From the NCBI GenBank assembly GCA_947243795.1, contig OX365943.1:62001-126000 (forward strand): a stretch of 64,000 bases of DNA. Direction: 5' to 3'. A program made the position numbers and the translations under genes. Under the pieces are notes generated by a model. It was not told the DNA's origin. It saw only the letters and a list, made by a program, of their open reading frames with translations, and made no database searches. Of this stretch, positions 25,833-37,802 are shown one piece after another. The number at the start of each line of letters is the position of its first letter. Position 1 is the first letter of the stretch. Source of the DNA: Saccharomyces uvarum. Its lineage: Eukaryota > Ascomycota > Saccharomycetes > Saccharomycetales > Saccharomycetaceae.

Positions 25833-27632
25833 ATGGTTGCCTACTCTCCAATCATCGCCACCTATGGTAATCGTGCAGAACAGTTCTTGGAGACAGACTC
25901 TGATTTTTCTAAATATCATGCCAAATTGAACAAGAAATTGCAACACTTGAGAAGTCGTTGCCATTTGACCACCAAGGATACTAAAAAATACTCGAGTAAG
26001 GACAAGTATGGCGAAATTACTACCGATGATTACGATAACAAGACCAAATTGATTGGTGTTTTGATTTTACTACACGCTGAAAGAGACCTTGCATTGGCTG
26101 AGACTTTAAAACTAAGAGCCCGTCAAAGAGGTAAGTTAAAGAAAAGCGAAGAAAAAGTCTTGTCCACAAGATTAAAGAAGGCGTGTAAGACAGCCGATAA
26201 GTTAGTCAATGTTACTCAGAATGAATCTCAATGGATAACTCGCGCTCAATATTTGGCGTTTGCCAAATTGACTCATGCAGAATATCTGATCAATGGAAAA
26301 AGATTCAAGAGGAAAGATAGTGTCAAGATTTCAAACAATTTAGCTTTAGTTTTTGCCACATTGGAACATTTAAAGGGTTTGAACTTATTATCTGAGGGAG
26401 TGGTAGACATTATCGTTAACAAATACCAATATACTCTTAAGCAATTCGCAGGCAATCTAATCACTGTTCCTGAAATAAACAACTTTATCATAGAAAGAGT
26501 CCAATCCGAAGAGAATAAAGATGACGAATTAGTAAAGTTACTATTGGACAACGAATTCAGTATGAAAAAAATTACGACTTCTAACGAAGACAAAAAGGCC
26601 ACCACCAATATAAGCTGGAGATCATTCAACGCCAAGATCATGGACGCTGAAGTGGCCCAATTTCTAGAACAAGGGTTATCCATTCATCCAACTCAAATTC
26701 CTCAATATACACAAAAACTATCAAAGTTAGAAAAGGCTTTAGACCGTCATGGATTTTACATTGCTAACCACGACGATCAAGACGATATAGATGAAATGGT
26801 TGAAAATAGTTCTGAAAACAACCAGATCATTTTAGCCTACATCAAATATAATATTCTTCTGACTTCTATTTCTCGTGAGAAAGATTTATTTACCCATTTG
26901 TGGAGTCAATGGTTGAAACTAAACACTTCAATACCATCTAAATTGACCAAGTTTAAAGAAATGGACCGTATTGTGAAGAACTTGACCAAATATTTATCCG
27001 ATGTCATGGAACTACCCGGTGTTTACTCAGATGAAGAGTTGCTAAACCAATTAGGCCTATGTAAGCTATATTTCCAGCTCTTTTTGAATACCGGTTGCTT
27101 GAGTGTTCTATACCAATCAAAGGGAAGGTATATGGAAGCATTGGCTCTATACGTGGACGCTCATCAAAGATTAGAAACTAAACTCTCTGAAACAGGATCT
27201 TTGGATGAAATTCTACTCCCAGGATCTCTCTTGTCCTTAAATTCTATCCAAGGCTTACAAAAGAGAATCGAAAACGGTGGTAACAGTGTTATCACACTTG
27301 CGGAATACGAAAAAAGTACTCATAGTGAAAACATAGGGAAATACGACTTAACCATAATTGAAAAATTGGATACAGGGAAGATTGTGCCAACCGACATACA
27401 GTTGAAGAATTTGTTCCCACTAAAGCCAAAATTTCAACCAGTTACTAGTAAACCTACACTGTTTGATTTAGCTTTTAATTATATATCATACGACAAACAA
27501 GAAACCCCTGCACCTCAACTGAAAAACTCTACTGAGGAATCTGGCAACGCCTTACAAACACAAATCTCTAACGAACCAACAGAAGAAGAACCTAAGAAAA
27601 AGCGTAGGTTCTTGGGCCTATTTGGCCGTTAG
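25833..27632 (+). CDS. SRP68: SRP68 (YPL243W), signal recognition particle subunit
   Basis: 599 residues, as in S. cerevisiae. Srp68 forms a heterodimer with Srp72 on the SRP RNA (scR1) and is needed for co-translational targeting to the ER. The N-terminal 200 residues are helical and very basic (YHAKLNKKLQHLRSRCHLTT, LKLRARQRGKLKKSEEKVLS), the RNA-binding TPR-like domain of the family. The middle is rich in helices and acidic linkers. The C-terminal end KKKRRFLGLFGR is short, basic and aromatic, and the preceding region is where Srp72 binds in other species. Start MVAYSPIIATYGN agrees with S. cerevisiae. Confidence 0.96.
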   Translation: MVAYSPIIATYGNRAEQFLETDSDFSKYHAKLNKKLQHLRSRCHLTTKDTKKYSSKDKYGEITTDDYDNKTKLIGVLILLHAERDLALAETLKLRARQRGKLKKSEEKVLSTRLKKACKTADKLVNVTQNESQWITRAQYLAFAKLTHAEYLINGKRFKRKDSVKISNNLALVFATLEHLKGLNLLSEGVVDIIVNKYQYTLKQFAGNLITVPEINNFIIERVQSEENKDDELVKLLLDNEFSMKKITTSNEDKKATTNISWRSFNAKIMDAEVAQFLEQGLSIHPTQIPQYTQKLSKLEKALDRHGFYIANHDDQDDIDEMVENSSENNQIILAYIKYNILLTSISREKDLFTHLWSQWLKLNTSIPSKLTKFKEMDRIVKNLTKYLSDVMELPGVYSDEELLNQLGLCKLYFQLFLNTGCLSVLYQSKGRYMEALALYVDAHQRLETKLSETGSLDEILLPGSLLSLNSIQGLQKRIENGGNSVITLAEYEKSTHSENIGKYDLTIIEKLDTGKIVPTDIQLKNLFPLKPKFQPVTSKPTLFDLAFNYISYDKQETPAPQLKNSTEESGNALQTQISNEPTEEEPKKKRRFLGLFGR

Positions 27633-27665
27633 TTTTTTTCTTAGTGTACTTGTATTTACAGTACT

Positions 27666-27692
27666 CTATATATGTATATGCATATATATACT
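27666..27692 (+). terminator. SRP68 3'-end efficiency element
   Basis: A run of TATATATGTATATGCATATA type sequence begins about 35 bases after the SRP68 stop. TATATA/TAYRTA is the yeast polyadenylation efficiency element, and the following A/T-rich tract (TAATAAATAA) can act as the positioning element. Confidence 0.55.
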
Positions 27693-27811
27693 TTTTTATA
27701 ATAAATAACGATTGCCGACCATTTCAACTTAATAACATCACGTTGCGATATTTGAAGCCTTTTATATACTATTTGAACCACAGTAATGATGAAAAGTATT
27801 CAGCTTAAAGA

Positions 27812-27828
27812 AAAATTTATGTTTAGTG
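27812..27828 (+). other. Candidate replication origin in the SRP68-IQG1 convergent gap
   Basis: The core ATTTATGTTTA at 27815-27825 is a perfect 11-base ARS consensus, and the extended 17-base consensus WWWWTTTAYRTTTWGTT is matched at 16 positions. It sits in a 294-base AT-rich gap between convergent genes (27633-27926), a common place for yeast origins. Confidence 0.55.
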
Positions 27829-27926
27829 TCCTTAAATAAAGATAAAGTAATGATATCTTATAAATGAAATAAAAATACAGTGGATATTATAATGTTATGT
27901 GTTCCAGTAAATACGCAGATAGATCG

Positions 27927-30900
27927 TCATAGAGAATTTTTCTTATAGAAAAAATTAACAACCAAATGCAATAGCTGGCTGTTGTTAACTACGACATTGG
28001 AATGAAATAGTTTCCATGTTTCGACTTTCGGTTCGACTTGAGTTTTCATTAGATCCTTGAACGAGAACGAGTCAACATCTTCTGAGTAACGTTTTTCAGG
28101 GCCTTTTCTTTTATCAATCATTTGGATGCCAAATCTACAACCATCAGAAGTGGACATTTTGAATATTATATCGGGGAATTTGGGACCACTCGAACCAAAG
28201 ACTTTTACGGTTAATTCAGCCAATTTTTCACCTTTAATGTTCTTAAGCACACCTCTTTCGTATAATTGCTTCGTATTCCATTTAAATTTCATGCCTTGCA
28301 ATTCGGAACGTTCTCTTCCTTGCACTTTTTTAACGGCACTCTTTAAATTCCCAAATGTACTTTTATGTACCGGTGAAAAATCCCTAGCTTTTTGGAAATC
28401 TCTTATTGTATGATCAATGTGTTTTTTCAACCTGGATAATTCTATATCTAAGCTACGGTTCATTTCAGAAATTGCAGTTAGTGTGTCCTTTGTGATACAA
28501 ATTTCTTGCGTAACATAATCAATTGCGTAGTCAGGGTTCTTGATAGTGTTAGCAATATCGTTTAAGAAGTTTTGTAACTTATTATCGGAAGAGCAGAAAG
28601 TTCCCGTACTCTCTAATTCATGAACTTTTTTTAAGGTAACATTCTTGAGTGTAAAATACTCTAATGGCTTAAGTTTTTGTATCATTGGGTCGGTTCTGAT
28701 CTTAGGATTTTGCTGCAGAAGCTTTGCAAAATTAGGTTCATCTTGAGGAAGAATTGTGCTAATCGAAAGATCATACAGGTTGGTATCCACATCCTCGATC
28801 TGCATCATGTATACGAATGCTCTCTTGACTTGATCGTAGATTTTTCTCATCTTATCATCACTTACCAAGAATCGATACGCAGAGGCATCTAATTCCAAAG
28901 TGATCCGTCCCGATTTTGGAAATGATGTAATATCCAAATCCTTTCTCAAAATCTCATGTAATATATCAGCTTCTGGGAACTCGTCTGAATACTCTTCGAA
29001 CTTACTGCTGATCTCCAAAACCTTTTCAGTAAGTAATTCCAATCTAGGGCTAGGTGAAACCATATCTAGGTAAATCAATCTATCTCCTTCTTGTTCGTAC
29101 TCAGGATCTACTAGCACATTATAAAGAACATCTTTGACATGTGGCTTTATTTCATTAGCATATTGGTTCAATGGATCCAAGTAACCTCCAAAGTCCTTTA
29201 TTTCGAACACAGTATTCAAAGATTTTATCAGAATATCAATTTTTCGATTACTTTGAACGTTAGCATCTTTGTATCCGTAATACTCTCTATTGACCAAATA
29301 TTCAGAGACGAAGACGTTTACTAGAATGCCTGATATAGCCCTCAAAGAATCGATCTCCTCAGTGTTTTTATCGGCAGCAAAGCAGAAGATTTTAGTACAA
29401 AGATATCTAACTTCAACAGGAATGCTGTGTACCTTTCTGGTATAGATTTCGGCCACCATTTCGATAGCGTGCCATAAGAATCTTAGGTTCTCAATAAACT
29501 TATTCTTGGTGCTTCTGTCATCTACAGGTGAGGTGTGTTGGGGTGGAGTAAAGCCGTGAATTTCTCGGTATATTTTGTATGGGTCACTCTCGAAATCCAC
29601 TGCTGGGTCTGTTAGATAATCTAAAATCGGGACAATTAGAGAAAAGAGTTCTGGATATTCTCTTCTCAAGAAATCTTTAAAAATGTTCTGCCAAAATTGC
29701 GATCTGTTATCAAGAAAGTTTCTGATGTTTGGAGCATCATTAATCGCGCTTTGTAACATTTCACAAACAAATCTGGTGAAGTATGTTCTCTCTCTTTCAT
29801 TCATCCTTTGATTTACTGTTCCAAATGTCATATAAACATTTTTTGCAACGAACTCCGGCTCTTTCGAATACAACAGCTTCCAATAAGAGGGATCAACTTG
29901 CAACATATAAAACAGTTTTTCGTACTTTGAATATTTAGATTTAGGAATTTTAGAGTCAGATATACTGAGTGCCTGATCTCTATTAATCAACAATCCAAAT
30001 TTTTCCAACACTCCATTCATGTCCAGTTGCTGTCTTATATTTTTCAATAACCGTTCCTTTTTCATATTTTCTGAATCAAGAGAAGCCTGGCAACTTTCCA
30101 AGTCATTCTGGACTTCTTCGATGGTTGCTGTTCCGTTCAATAGATAAACAAATTTCTTGACAGCCCAAAGGCTTGGATTTGGGCAGTCTAATAGCTCCAA
30201 ATACGCCGATCTTTGCAGACTTTTCCTGATCCAGCTTTGGATCATAATAACGGATCTTACATTTCTTTGGTAATAACTTGAATTTTGATTTAGACTTTGA
30301 CGTACCAATGCACCCCTAAAGAACGCTTGAAATACTTCAAGATTGTTATACTCTACAATGTCATCCACTAAGTCTAATGTATAACGCACCAGAATACCTC
30401 GAACTAAAGCTTGAAGGTCGTGTACAGTCTTACTGAGATGGTTTACGGGCGCAAACAATGAATTTATTTCATCTCTTACAATCTTGCCCTGCATGCAGGC
30501 TGATAATTGAATGATATTACTGTTTTCTTCTTCAAGTGAATGTATTAAAGATGTTAGGCACGAACGTGTACAGCTTCCTCTAATCAGACTCTGCAAACTC
30601 GTTATTTTTTCTTTGTGCTTACCGTCTATAGCAAATATTACGGCGTTTCCAGAATTTCTTGCAGCGCCACCTTTAATAATTGCCAACAGATTCTTGATAC
30701 TTTTCTTTTCACCATTTAACTCTGAATTGAGAGCCATTAATTTTTTTCTTACCTGAAAGGCACGGATACAAGACTGTAGCTTGATTAAGGGTGGGTGAGA
30801 TGTTTCAATGTCGTTCAATTCCCTATTTACGTTAATCTTTAACAATTTTGAGCGGCAAAATGCTTGCAACTCTTCGACTATATATGAATGCTTTGACAAT

Positions 30901-32408
30901 GTAAATTTCAAACTATCATATTTGTAACGAATTCTATTACCTTTGATACGAGACTGTATTTCCTCCACGTGGGGGACGTCGATCTTTGCTCTTCTGATTG
31001 GCAAACAAATCGATGATAATTGCCTAAACTTGTATCCTCTTAAGCATGCCTGAAACTTGGCGATATCTCGTTCAAATAAGCTTAATAATCTTTTTTGGAT
31101 GTACAAGTTGAAACGAATATTAACCCCTCGACAAATATTCTGTAGCTGCACCACTTTTTCCAAAAATTGCTCTTCTGTCATTCTTTCCCTCCTCATGGGA
31201 GAATAATGAGATGGTGAATATTTAAATGTTTGGTAATAATCCAAATCTTCTTCTCTAGCGCGGCTTCTTCTGGTGTAAAATTCAGTATCGTATGTCAAGT
31301 ATTTTGAAATAGTCGGCGAATAGTATGACAGACTTTTATTTTTAATTGGGCTATACTCTAAAGATGGTGTAGAGCCCAAAAGACTTGGTTCAATGGGTGT
31401 GAATGACCGTTTCTCAGTGGTGGCATCTAACGTTGACATTGTTAGCGTTTTATAAGCCAGAGGTGGAGAAGTGTGGGAAGGAGGAGAACTATCGACATTA
31501 GTTATGTTTTTTCTTGGTGTGGTTAGGATTTCCTCCGTGGAAATCTTTGGCCTTTCGTATTCATTAAAGTCTTTTATTAGACCGCTCCGTTTTTCTTTAG
31601 ACTCCTTAGGGGAAGCTGGTGCAGCATTGGAATTGGTTCCTAAAGATTTAAAATCCCTTATCCTAGGCCAAGCCCTTTTACAAGTGGCAATATCCTCTTT
31701 GGTGAAACTAATTTGACCCGACACGTTTGTTAGTGGGGGCGTTTTGCCAGGCCATTTTTTATTGATCATTGATATAAGAATATGTAGAGTTTCGAAAACT
31801 TGTGGGAAGTTTTTTTTGTTGTAAAGATCTTGTAATTCAAATCTAAAGGAATCTGGAACACCGACATGCTCCACTAACCCGAAAAAGGCATTGATGTTCT
31901 GTGTATGTTTGAATTGTAATTTATTTCCCGCAGGAAAGATGCTGGTCGCCAAGTCAGGATTTATTCTTTGAGTTAGCATAGCAAGGAAAACACCGTTCCT
32001 CAGTGCGTCTCCCACACATAATTCTATTTCTGTTGGTAGGTCTTCTTCAATAACAGCTTCAATCCATATTTTGACTTCGGATACTCTGCATAAAAACTCA
32101 TAGTATTTTAGTTCAATCTGCGAATAATTGGATAAGTTTACTGTACATTTCCCTACGAGCTTTTTTGGAGGGGAGGGTTTCGCCTTTGGCACAGTATTGT
32201 CTGCCTTTGACAACAAAAATGGTGAGTGGTTAACTGATACCTTAGTCTTAAAACTGATTGGCGACGTCAAATTTGACGAAGAGTTGAGCTTGGAGCTCGA
32301 CAGGGGTCTCAAAGGGGGAACTATATCGGGACCCAAGTTTTCCACATAGCGACTTAAAAAGGAATTATTATTACTAGATTTCGAAGGTGAACCTGAAAGT
32401 GCCGTCAT
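27927..32408 (-). CDS. IQG1: IQG1/CYK1 (YPL242C), IQGAP cytokinesis scaffold
   Basis: 1493 residues (1495 in S. cerevisiae). Iqg1 recruits actin to the contractile ring and is essential for cytokinesis. A Ser/Asn-rich N-terminus with many SP/TP sites is followed by a calponin-homology domain at about 109-222 (VKIWIEAVIEEDLP, FGLVEHVGVP, ISMINKKWPGKTPP). A series of IQ-like repeats spans about 420-760 (VVQLQNICRGVNIRFNLYI, LQSCIRAFQVRKKL, VIMIQSWIRKSLQRSAYLEL), which bind calmodulin and Mlc1. The GAP-related domain lies around 870-1130 (YFTRFVCEMLQSAIND, FLDNRSQFWQNIFKDFLR), and a RasGAP C-terminal region follows (TKQLYERGVLKNI, FPDIIFKM). As in other IQGAPs the GRD is thought not to act as a GAP. 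Confidence 0.97.
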   Translation of the reverse strand: MTALSGSPSKSSNNNSFLSRYVENLGPDIVPPLRPLSSSKLNSSSNLTSPISFKTKVSVNHSPFLLSKADNTVPKAKPSPPKKLVGKCTVNLSNYSQIELKYYEFLCRVSEVKIWIEAVIEEDLPTEIELCVGDALRNGVFLAMLTQRINPDLATSIFPAGNKLQFKHTQNINAFFGLVEHVGVPDSFRFELQDLYNKKNFPQVFETLHILISMINKKWPGKTPPLTNVSGQISFTKEDIATCKRAWPRIRDFKSLGTNSNAAPASPKESKEKRSGLIKDFNEYERPKISTEEILTTPRKNITNVDSSPPSHTSPPLAYKTLTMSTLDATTEKRSFTPIEPSLLGSTPSLEYSPIKNKSLSYYSPTISKYLTYDTEFYTRRSRAREEDLDYYQTFKYSPSHYSPMRRERMTEEQFLEKVVQLQNICRGVNIRFNLYIQKRLLSLFERDIAKFQACLRGYKFRQLSSICLPIRRAKIDVPHVEEIQSRIKGNRIRYKYDSLKFTLSKHSYIVEELQAFCRSKLLKINVNRELNDIETSHPPLIKLQSCIRAFQVRKKLMALNSELNGEKKSIKNLLAIIKGGAARNSGNAVIFAIDGKHKEKITSLQSLIRGSCTRSCLTSLIHSLEEENSNIIQLSACMQGKIVRDEINSLFAPVNHLSKTVHDLQALVRGILVRYTLDLVDDIVEYNNLEVFQAFFRGALVRQSLNQNSSYYQRNVRSVIMIQSWIRKSLQRSAYLELLDCPNPSLWAVKKFVYLLNGTATIEEVQNDLESCQASLDSENMKKERLLKNIRQQLDMNGVLEKFGLLINRDQALSISDSKIPKSKYSKYEKLFYMLQVDPSYWKLLYSKEPEFVAKNVYMTFGTVNQRMNERERTYFTRFVCEMLQSAINDAPNIRNFLDNRSQFWQNIFKDFLRREYPELFSLIVPILDYLTDPAVDFESDPYKIYREIHGFTPPQHTSPVDDRSTKNKFIENLRFLWHAIEMVAEIYTRKVHSIPVEVRYLCTKIFCFAADKNTEEIDSLRAISGILVNVFVSEYLVNREYYGYKDANVQSNRKIDILIKSLNTVFEIKDFGGYLDPLNQYANEIKPHVKDVLYNVLVDPEYEQEGDRLIYLDMVSPSPRLELLTEKVLEISSKFEEYSDEFPEADILHEILRKDLDITSFPKSGRITLELDASAYRFLVSDDKMRKIYDQVKRAFVYMMQIEDVDTNLYDLSISTILPQDEPNFAKLLQQNPKIRTDPMIQKLKPLEYFTLKNVTLKKVHELESTGTFCSSDNKLQNFLNDIANTIKNPDYAIDYVTQEICITKDTLTAISEMNRSLDIELSRLKKHIDHTIRDFQKARDFSPVHKSTFGNLKSAVKKVQGRERSELQGMKFKWNTKQLYERGVLKNIKGEKLAELTVKVFGSSGPKFPDIIFKMSTSDGCRFGIQMIDKRKGPEKRYSEDVDSFSFKDLMKTQVEPKVETWKLFHSNVVVNNSQLLHLVVNFFYKKNSL

Positions 32409-32674
32409 TTTTTTTGCACAGCTTTGTCACAAACGGTTGAGCTGCAATCGGTTCCCTAGTACACAAAATACGATTTAAATAACTGATCTTGAATAGAGCA
32501 AGGCTTTTTGTTTGTTGATATCAATAACAGGGTTTTCTCATTTCTGAGATGAAAGAATTTGTATTGTTTACGCTTTTCCTCTTTAGGATATGCTATTGAA
32601 GGTATGCAGAAATCACTATAAACGACATGAAATATTGCTAATTTTAGCAATACTGTGCAATACTAGTAATAGGT

Positions 32675-33556
32675 TTATAAGTAAGTTTGTTTTAGTCGCA
32701 TCGTATCTTTACCACAAGTGTCAAACTCTTTGAATGCAAAGGCTGAACTGTCCTCGGTGCTATTACTTTGGAACGGGTTGGAAAAGTCTTGTATGACTAG
32801 GTGCTTACGGGTACCTACGTTGAATACGCAGTCATGGCAATTTTCTATGATTACCACTTGTTTGCAATCACTGTGTGGTGTCACCGTCTCAATCAGAAAT
32901 TTGCAATTCTTCAAGTTACGTGACCGGATCTGGATATCTCCTTGGGATGGCAAACGCAAAAGGATTATGGAGTCCTTGCAATCAGTCATGAATATGCTAC
33001 CTGTTTTAAAGTATAGCTTTTGCAAATTAATGATGCTTCTCGTAATATTATAAAAATTTAACGAACCAGAACCCGAGTCATCGTCGCTATGGTCACTTTT
33101 CGACGTGACAGTGCATGATTCTAAATTTTCAAATGTCGAATCTCCCCTCTTCAAAACATAATCTTTTTCCGTTGTAGTAATTTCCTTAGTTTTATTCAAG
33201 GTCTCTTTTTGTGCAAAGTTTTCTTGAACTGTTGCTGGTAAAATTCTTTGTTTGAAAGAGAAAAGTCGCTTTTTGCCTTTTGATTTCGACAGTCCTATGC
33301 TTATAAGCTTAAGGATGTTTTCCATATCACTAGAAAAATGTTCTTTTTCATAGGGTGTCAAAGACGGTGCTGACGCATTCAATTCAGTTTGAAGGTCTAT
33401 GGACTTTCCTTGTAAAGCCTTATAGTCATTGGTTTCAGAAAGTTCCTGTTCAAGATCTACTTGAAAAAAGTTGCAGAATTCCGCAGCGTTAGTGGGGGGT
33501 ACAATGAAGACAGTGCAATATTTTAACATACCTTTTATCCTCGTAGCGAAGTCCAT
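32675..33556 (-). CDS. CIN2: CIN2 (YPL241C), tubulin cofactor C-like protein, two exons
   Basis: Spliced, the protein is 269 residues (268 in S. cerevisiae as I recall). Cin2 is the cofactor C homolog that acts with Cin1, Pac2 and the Arl2-like GTPase Cin4 in beta-tubulin folding; mutants are benomyl sensitive. Exon 1 is 33532-33556 (MDFATRIK plus one base) and exon 2 is 32675-33459, starting VDLEQELSE. The TBCC domain occupies the C-terminal half ([29 protein letters not shown]), with the Q-x-R arginine-finger motif in GDIQIRSR. The intron has no stop and a length divisible by three, so unspliced reading adds 24 residues. HSP82 lies downstream of the CIN2 promoter on the same strand. Confidence 0.93.
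   Translation of the reverse strand: MDFATRIKGMLKYCTVFIVPPTNAAEFCNFFQVDLEQELSETNDYKALQGKSIDLQTELNASAPSLTPYEKEHFSSDMENILKLISIGLSKSKGKKRLFSFKQRILPATVQENFAQKETLNKTKEITTTEKDYVLKRGDSTFENLESCTVTSKSDHSDDDSGSGSLNFYNITRSIINLQKLYFKTGSIFMTDCKDSIILLRLPSQGDIQIRSRNLKNCKFLIETVTPHSDCKQVVIIENCHDCVFNVGTRKHLVIQDFSNPFQSNSTEDSSAFAFKEFDTCGKDTMRLKQTYL
33460..33531 (-). other. CIN2 spliceosomal intron (72 bases, frame-preserving)
   Basis: On the gene strand: donor GTATGT (33531-33526), branch CACTAAC (33494-33488, one change from TACTAAC), a T6 tract and acceptor CAAG ending at 33460. Donor-branch distance is about 40 bases and branch-acceptor about 28, both within the yeast range. CIN2 is a known intron gene in S. 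cerevisiae. The intron has 24 sense codons in frame. Confidence 0.85.
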
Positions 33557-33844
33557 TATTTCTTGATTATTGAAGATGGCCTTATTGCTATTATACTTAC
33601 TTTATTCAATCGTACTTTTTTCGCGTCTTGAACATAAACCTAAGGCGCCCCCCCCGCTTTCGCTATCTAGTTGGCGGCACTTCCAAATTCATTTAAGAAA
33701 ATTATACTTTAATGTATTCTTTTTTACCTAGTTACTTTTATGCAGATGCCCTATTTACACTTTTATTATTTATTCGAATAGTTATATGTTATGTTATATG
33801 TTTTGTTTGCAACCTAACCTAATCAAGGTGATGAGGCTCTTTAC

Positions 33845-36016
<2,172 letters not shown>

Positions 36017-36112
36017 CTATCCTCTATCAGACCTTGCGTATTCAGCCTTCCTGAAGCAGAGGTGAAAGAAACGAACCCAACAGACCACAAATCGAAGGGA
36101 TAAGCTGCTTAT

Positions 36113-36119
36113 TTATATA
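36113..36119 (-). promoter_or_regulatory. HSP82 TATA box
   Basis: TATATAA on the plus strand (TTATATA on the gene strand) lies about 130 bases upstream of the HSP82 ATG, between the start and the heat-shock element, as expected for this TATA-dependent promoter. Confidence 0.65.
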
Positions 36120-36195
36120 ATTTAGGGGGGCGGCGGAAGGGCATGTCTTGATGAGGGAGGATTAACCGCTCATAGAATTATGCGCGTGTTTTCTT

Positions 36196-36213
36196 TTCCA
36201 CGAGGTTCTAGAA
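36196..36213 (-). promoter_or_regulatory. Heat-shock element (HSE) of HSP82
   Basis: TTC at 36196, TTC at 36206 and GAA at 36211 are in exact five-base register, with an imperfect unit between them (TTCCACGAGGTTCTAGAA). This is the inverted-repeat array bound by the Hsf1 trimer. It is about 215-230 bases upstream of the ATG, close to the position of HSE1 in S. cerevisiae HSP82. Confidence 0.8.
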
Positions 36214-36219
36214 AAAAAA

Positions 36220-36783
36220 GAAAAAAACCAAAAAAATTCTGCAAGGCTCGAAAAGACCCAGAACTGCTTAAGTGATGTATGGCCGTCACTACGGCAGTTC
36301 ATGAGTGTATGGCCTCACAGAGATTCATTTCTACTCATCTGTGCCTCGAGGGGCGGGTTCTGCATCGGTATGGTTGAAGGAGTACGGCATAAAGCGAATA
36401 TCCTGCACGCCCACGGTACGGTACAAAAATACGCTTCGAATAGAAGACATACAAACAGCAATGCACTTGCACTACTATGATACCAGCTTGCTGCTCGAGC
36501 GTCTTAACAACAGTCTTGGCCCCGTTCTTATCCGGCGGTAGTCTCCCCTGCCATGGGGGGCTAACAGTCCCGCGTCACTAATTGCAGGGAAAAAAGAAAG
36601 AATTATTTGCTGTCATCACTAGACACGGAGGTCTGAAATTTTCATAGAAGTGAAAAGAAAGAGAGGAAATGGGAAAATCGATGAGTTAATCACCACCTGT
36701 GAGAATACTAGTAGCTGCTATCTGGTAGACACAATTATCCTGCTCGCTCAAGGAAAGTAGTAACATCATATCCACACGCAGAC
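36220..36783. other. HSP82-YAR1 divergent region
   Basis: No gene supported. A 78-codon open frame at 36305-36541 has no recognisable features. A short inverted repeat with CCCC and GGGG arms lies at 36546-36561. The YAR1 promoter is within the right half. Confidence 0.5.
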
Positions 36784-37383
36784 ATGGGCCTACACACTGA
36801 ACCTTTGGAACAAGAAGACCAAGACGCGATAATACTCGACGCCAGAGCTGGCGACCTGGATTCGCTTAAGGATATATTTAGCACTTTGATCAGCCCTAAG
36901 TTGTTGGTCTCGTGCAAAGAAAGTGGGTCCAACTCCACAGCTTTGCACATGGCCGCAGCAAACGGCCATGTTGAGACAGTCCAGTACATACTTGAGACAG
37001 TTTCTCGTGAAAACAGCGCTGAAGAGCTGAAGGCCTTCATCAATGAGGTAAACGAAACAGGCAACACTGCGCTTCATTGGGCCTCGTTGAACGGCAAACT
37101 GGACGTGGTCAGACTACTGTGTGACGAATATAAGGCTGACCCCTTCATCAGAAACAAGTTTGGCCACGATGCCATCTTTGAAGCCGAGAATAGCGGGAAG
37201 GAAGAGGTAGAGACGTACTTCTTGAAGAAATACGACGTCGAGCCCGAGGATGATGAGGACACACAGTGCGAGGGACAAGCTGCCGTTCAGATCACAAAGG
37301 GTACAGAAATTGAACAAGTCACCAAGGAGGCCACTGAAGCTCTAAGAGAGGAAACTGAAAAGTTGAATATAAATAAGGATTAA
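36784..37383 (+). CDS. YAR1: YAR1 (YPL239W), ankyrin-repeat chaperone of ribosomal protein uS3
   Basis: 199 residues (200 in S. cerevisiae). Yar1 captures newly made Rps3 as it is translated, keeps it soluble and accompanies it to the nucleus for 40S assembly. Two clear ankyrin repeats are visible: NSTALHMAAANGHVETVQYI (about 45-64) and GNTALHWASLNGKLDVVRLL (about 92-111), flanked by degenerate ones (AIILDARAGDLDSLKDIFS at the start, DPFIRNKFGHDAIFEAENSG after). The C-terminal 45 residues are acidic and probably flexible (DVEPEDDEDTQCEGQ), suited to masking a basic ribosomal protein. Confidence 0.96.
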   Translation: MGLHTEPLEQEDQDAIILDARAGDLDSLKDIFSTLISPKLLVSCKESGSNSTALHMAAANGHVETVQYILETVSRENSAEELKAFINEVNETGNTALHWASLNGKLDVVRLLCDEYKADPFIRNKFGHDAIFEAENSGKEEVETYFLKKYDVEPEDDEDTQCEGQAAVQITKGTEIEQVTKEATEALREETEKLNINKD

Positions 37384-37802
37384 GCAAACAGCTGTCTCTA
37401 CGTGGAGCTGAAACACTTACATCTAATAGGCATGATATCCCCCATTCCTGGTGTTGGGAACAATATGGCAAGAACGATGGAGGGCGTATTTAGAAATGCA
37501 TTGATAAAGACGATTAAATAAAGATATAGAAACCCGTAGTGATAATAATATGTATCTTTAAACACGATTAAAACCGCTCCAGAAGTGCATACTTTGCCTG
37601 ACACCGTTTATCGTCATTACCCGTTGGGCCGCCGTCCTCACCTTCGACGGAGTGAAAAATTTTGTAGTTGCGAGCAAAAGTGAATTCGATGGAAAAAAAG
37701 AAAAAGAAGAAAGCAGAAGAAGGCGTTATAAGAGAGACTAGCCAGGTTGCGTATCACCCAAAAAGGACCCAGGAGACCAGCCACATAGAAAGCACGCACA
37801 AG
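37384..37802. promoter_or_regulatory. SUI3 promoter with Reb1 and RRPE-like sites
   Basis: A Reb1 site TTACCCG is at 37617-37623, about 180 bases before the SUI3 ATG, and an RRPE-like TGAAAAATTTTG is at 37653-37664. Reb1 clears nucleosomes at many housekeeping promoters. The left part is the YAR1 3' UTR. The SUI3 frame stays open upstream to Met codons at 37668 and 37689 (see findings). Confidence 0.6.

Noticed and set aside
28000-32408. Possible functional RasGAP in IQG1
   Set aside because: The GAP-related domain belongs to the IQGAP class, known not to show GAP activity; no reason in sequence to think otherwise here.
36305-36541. 78-codon plus-strand open frame between HSP82 and YAR1
   Set aside because: No motif, odd composition and position within the divergent promoter region; no gene is known there in S. 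cerevisiae.
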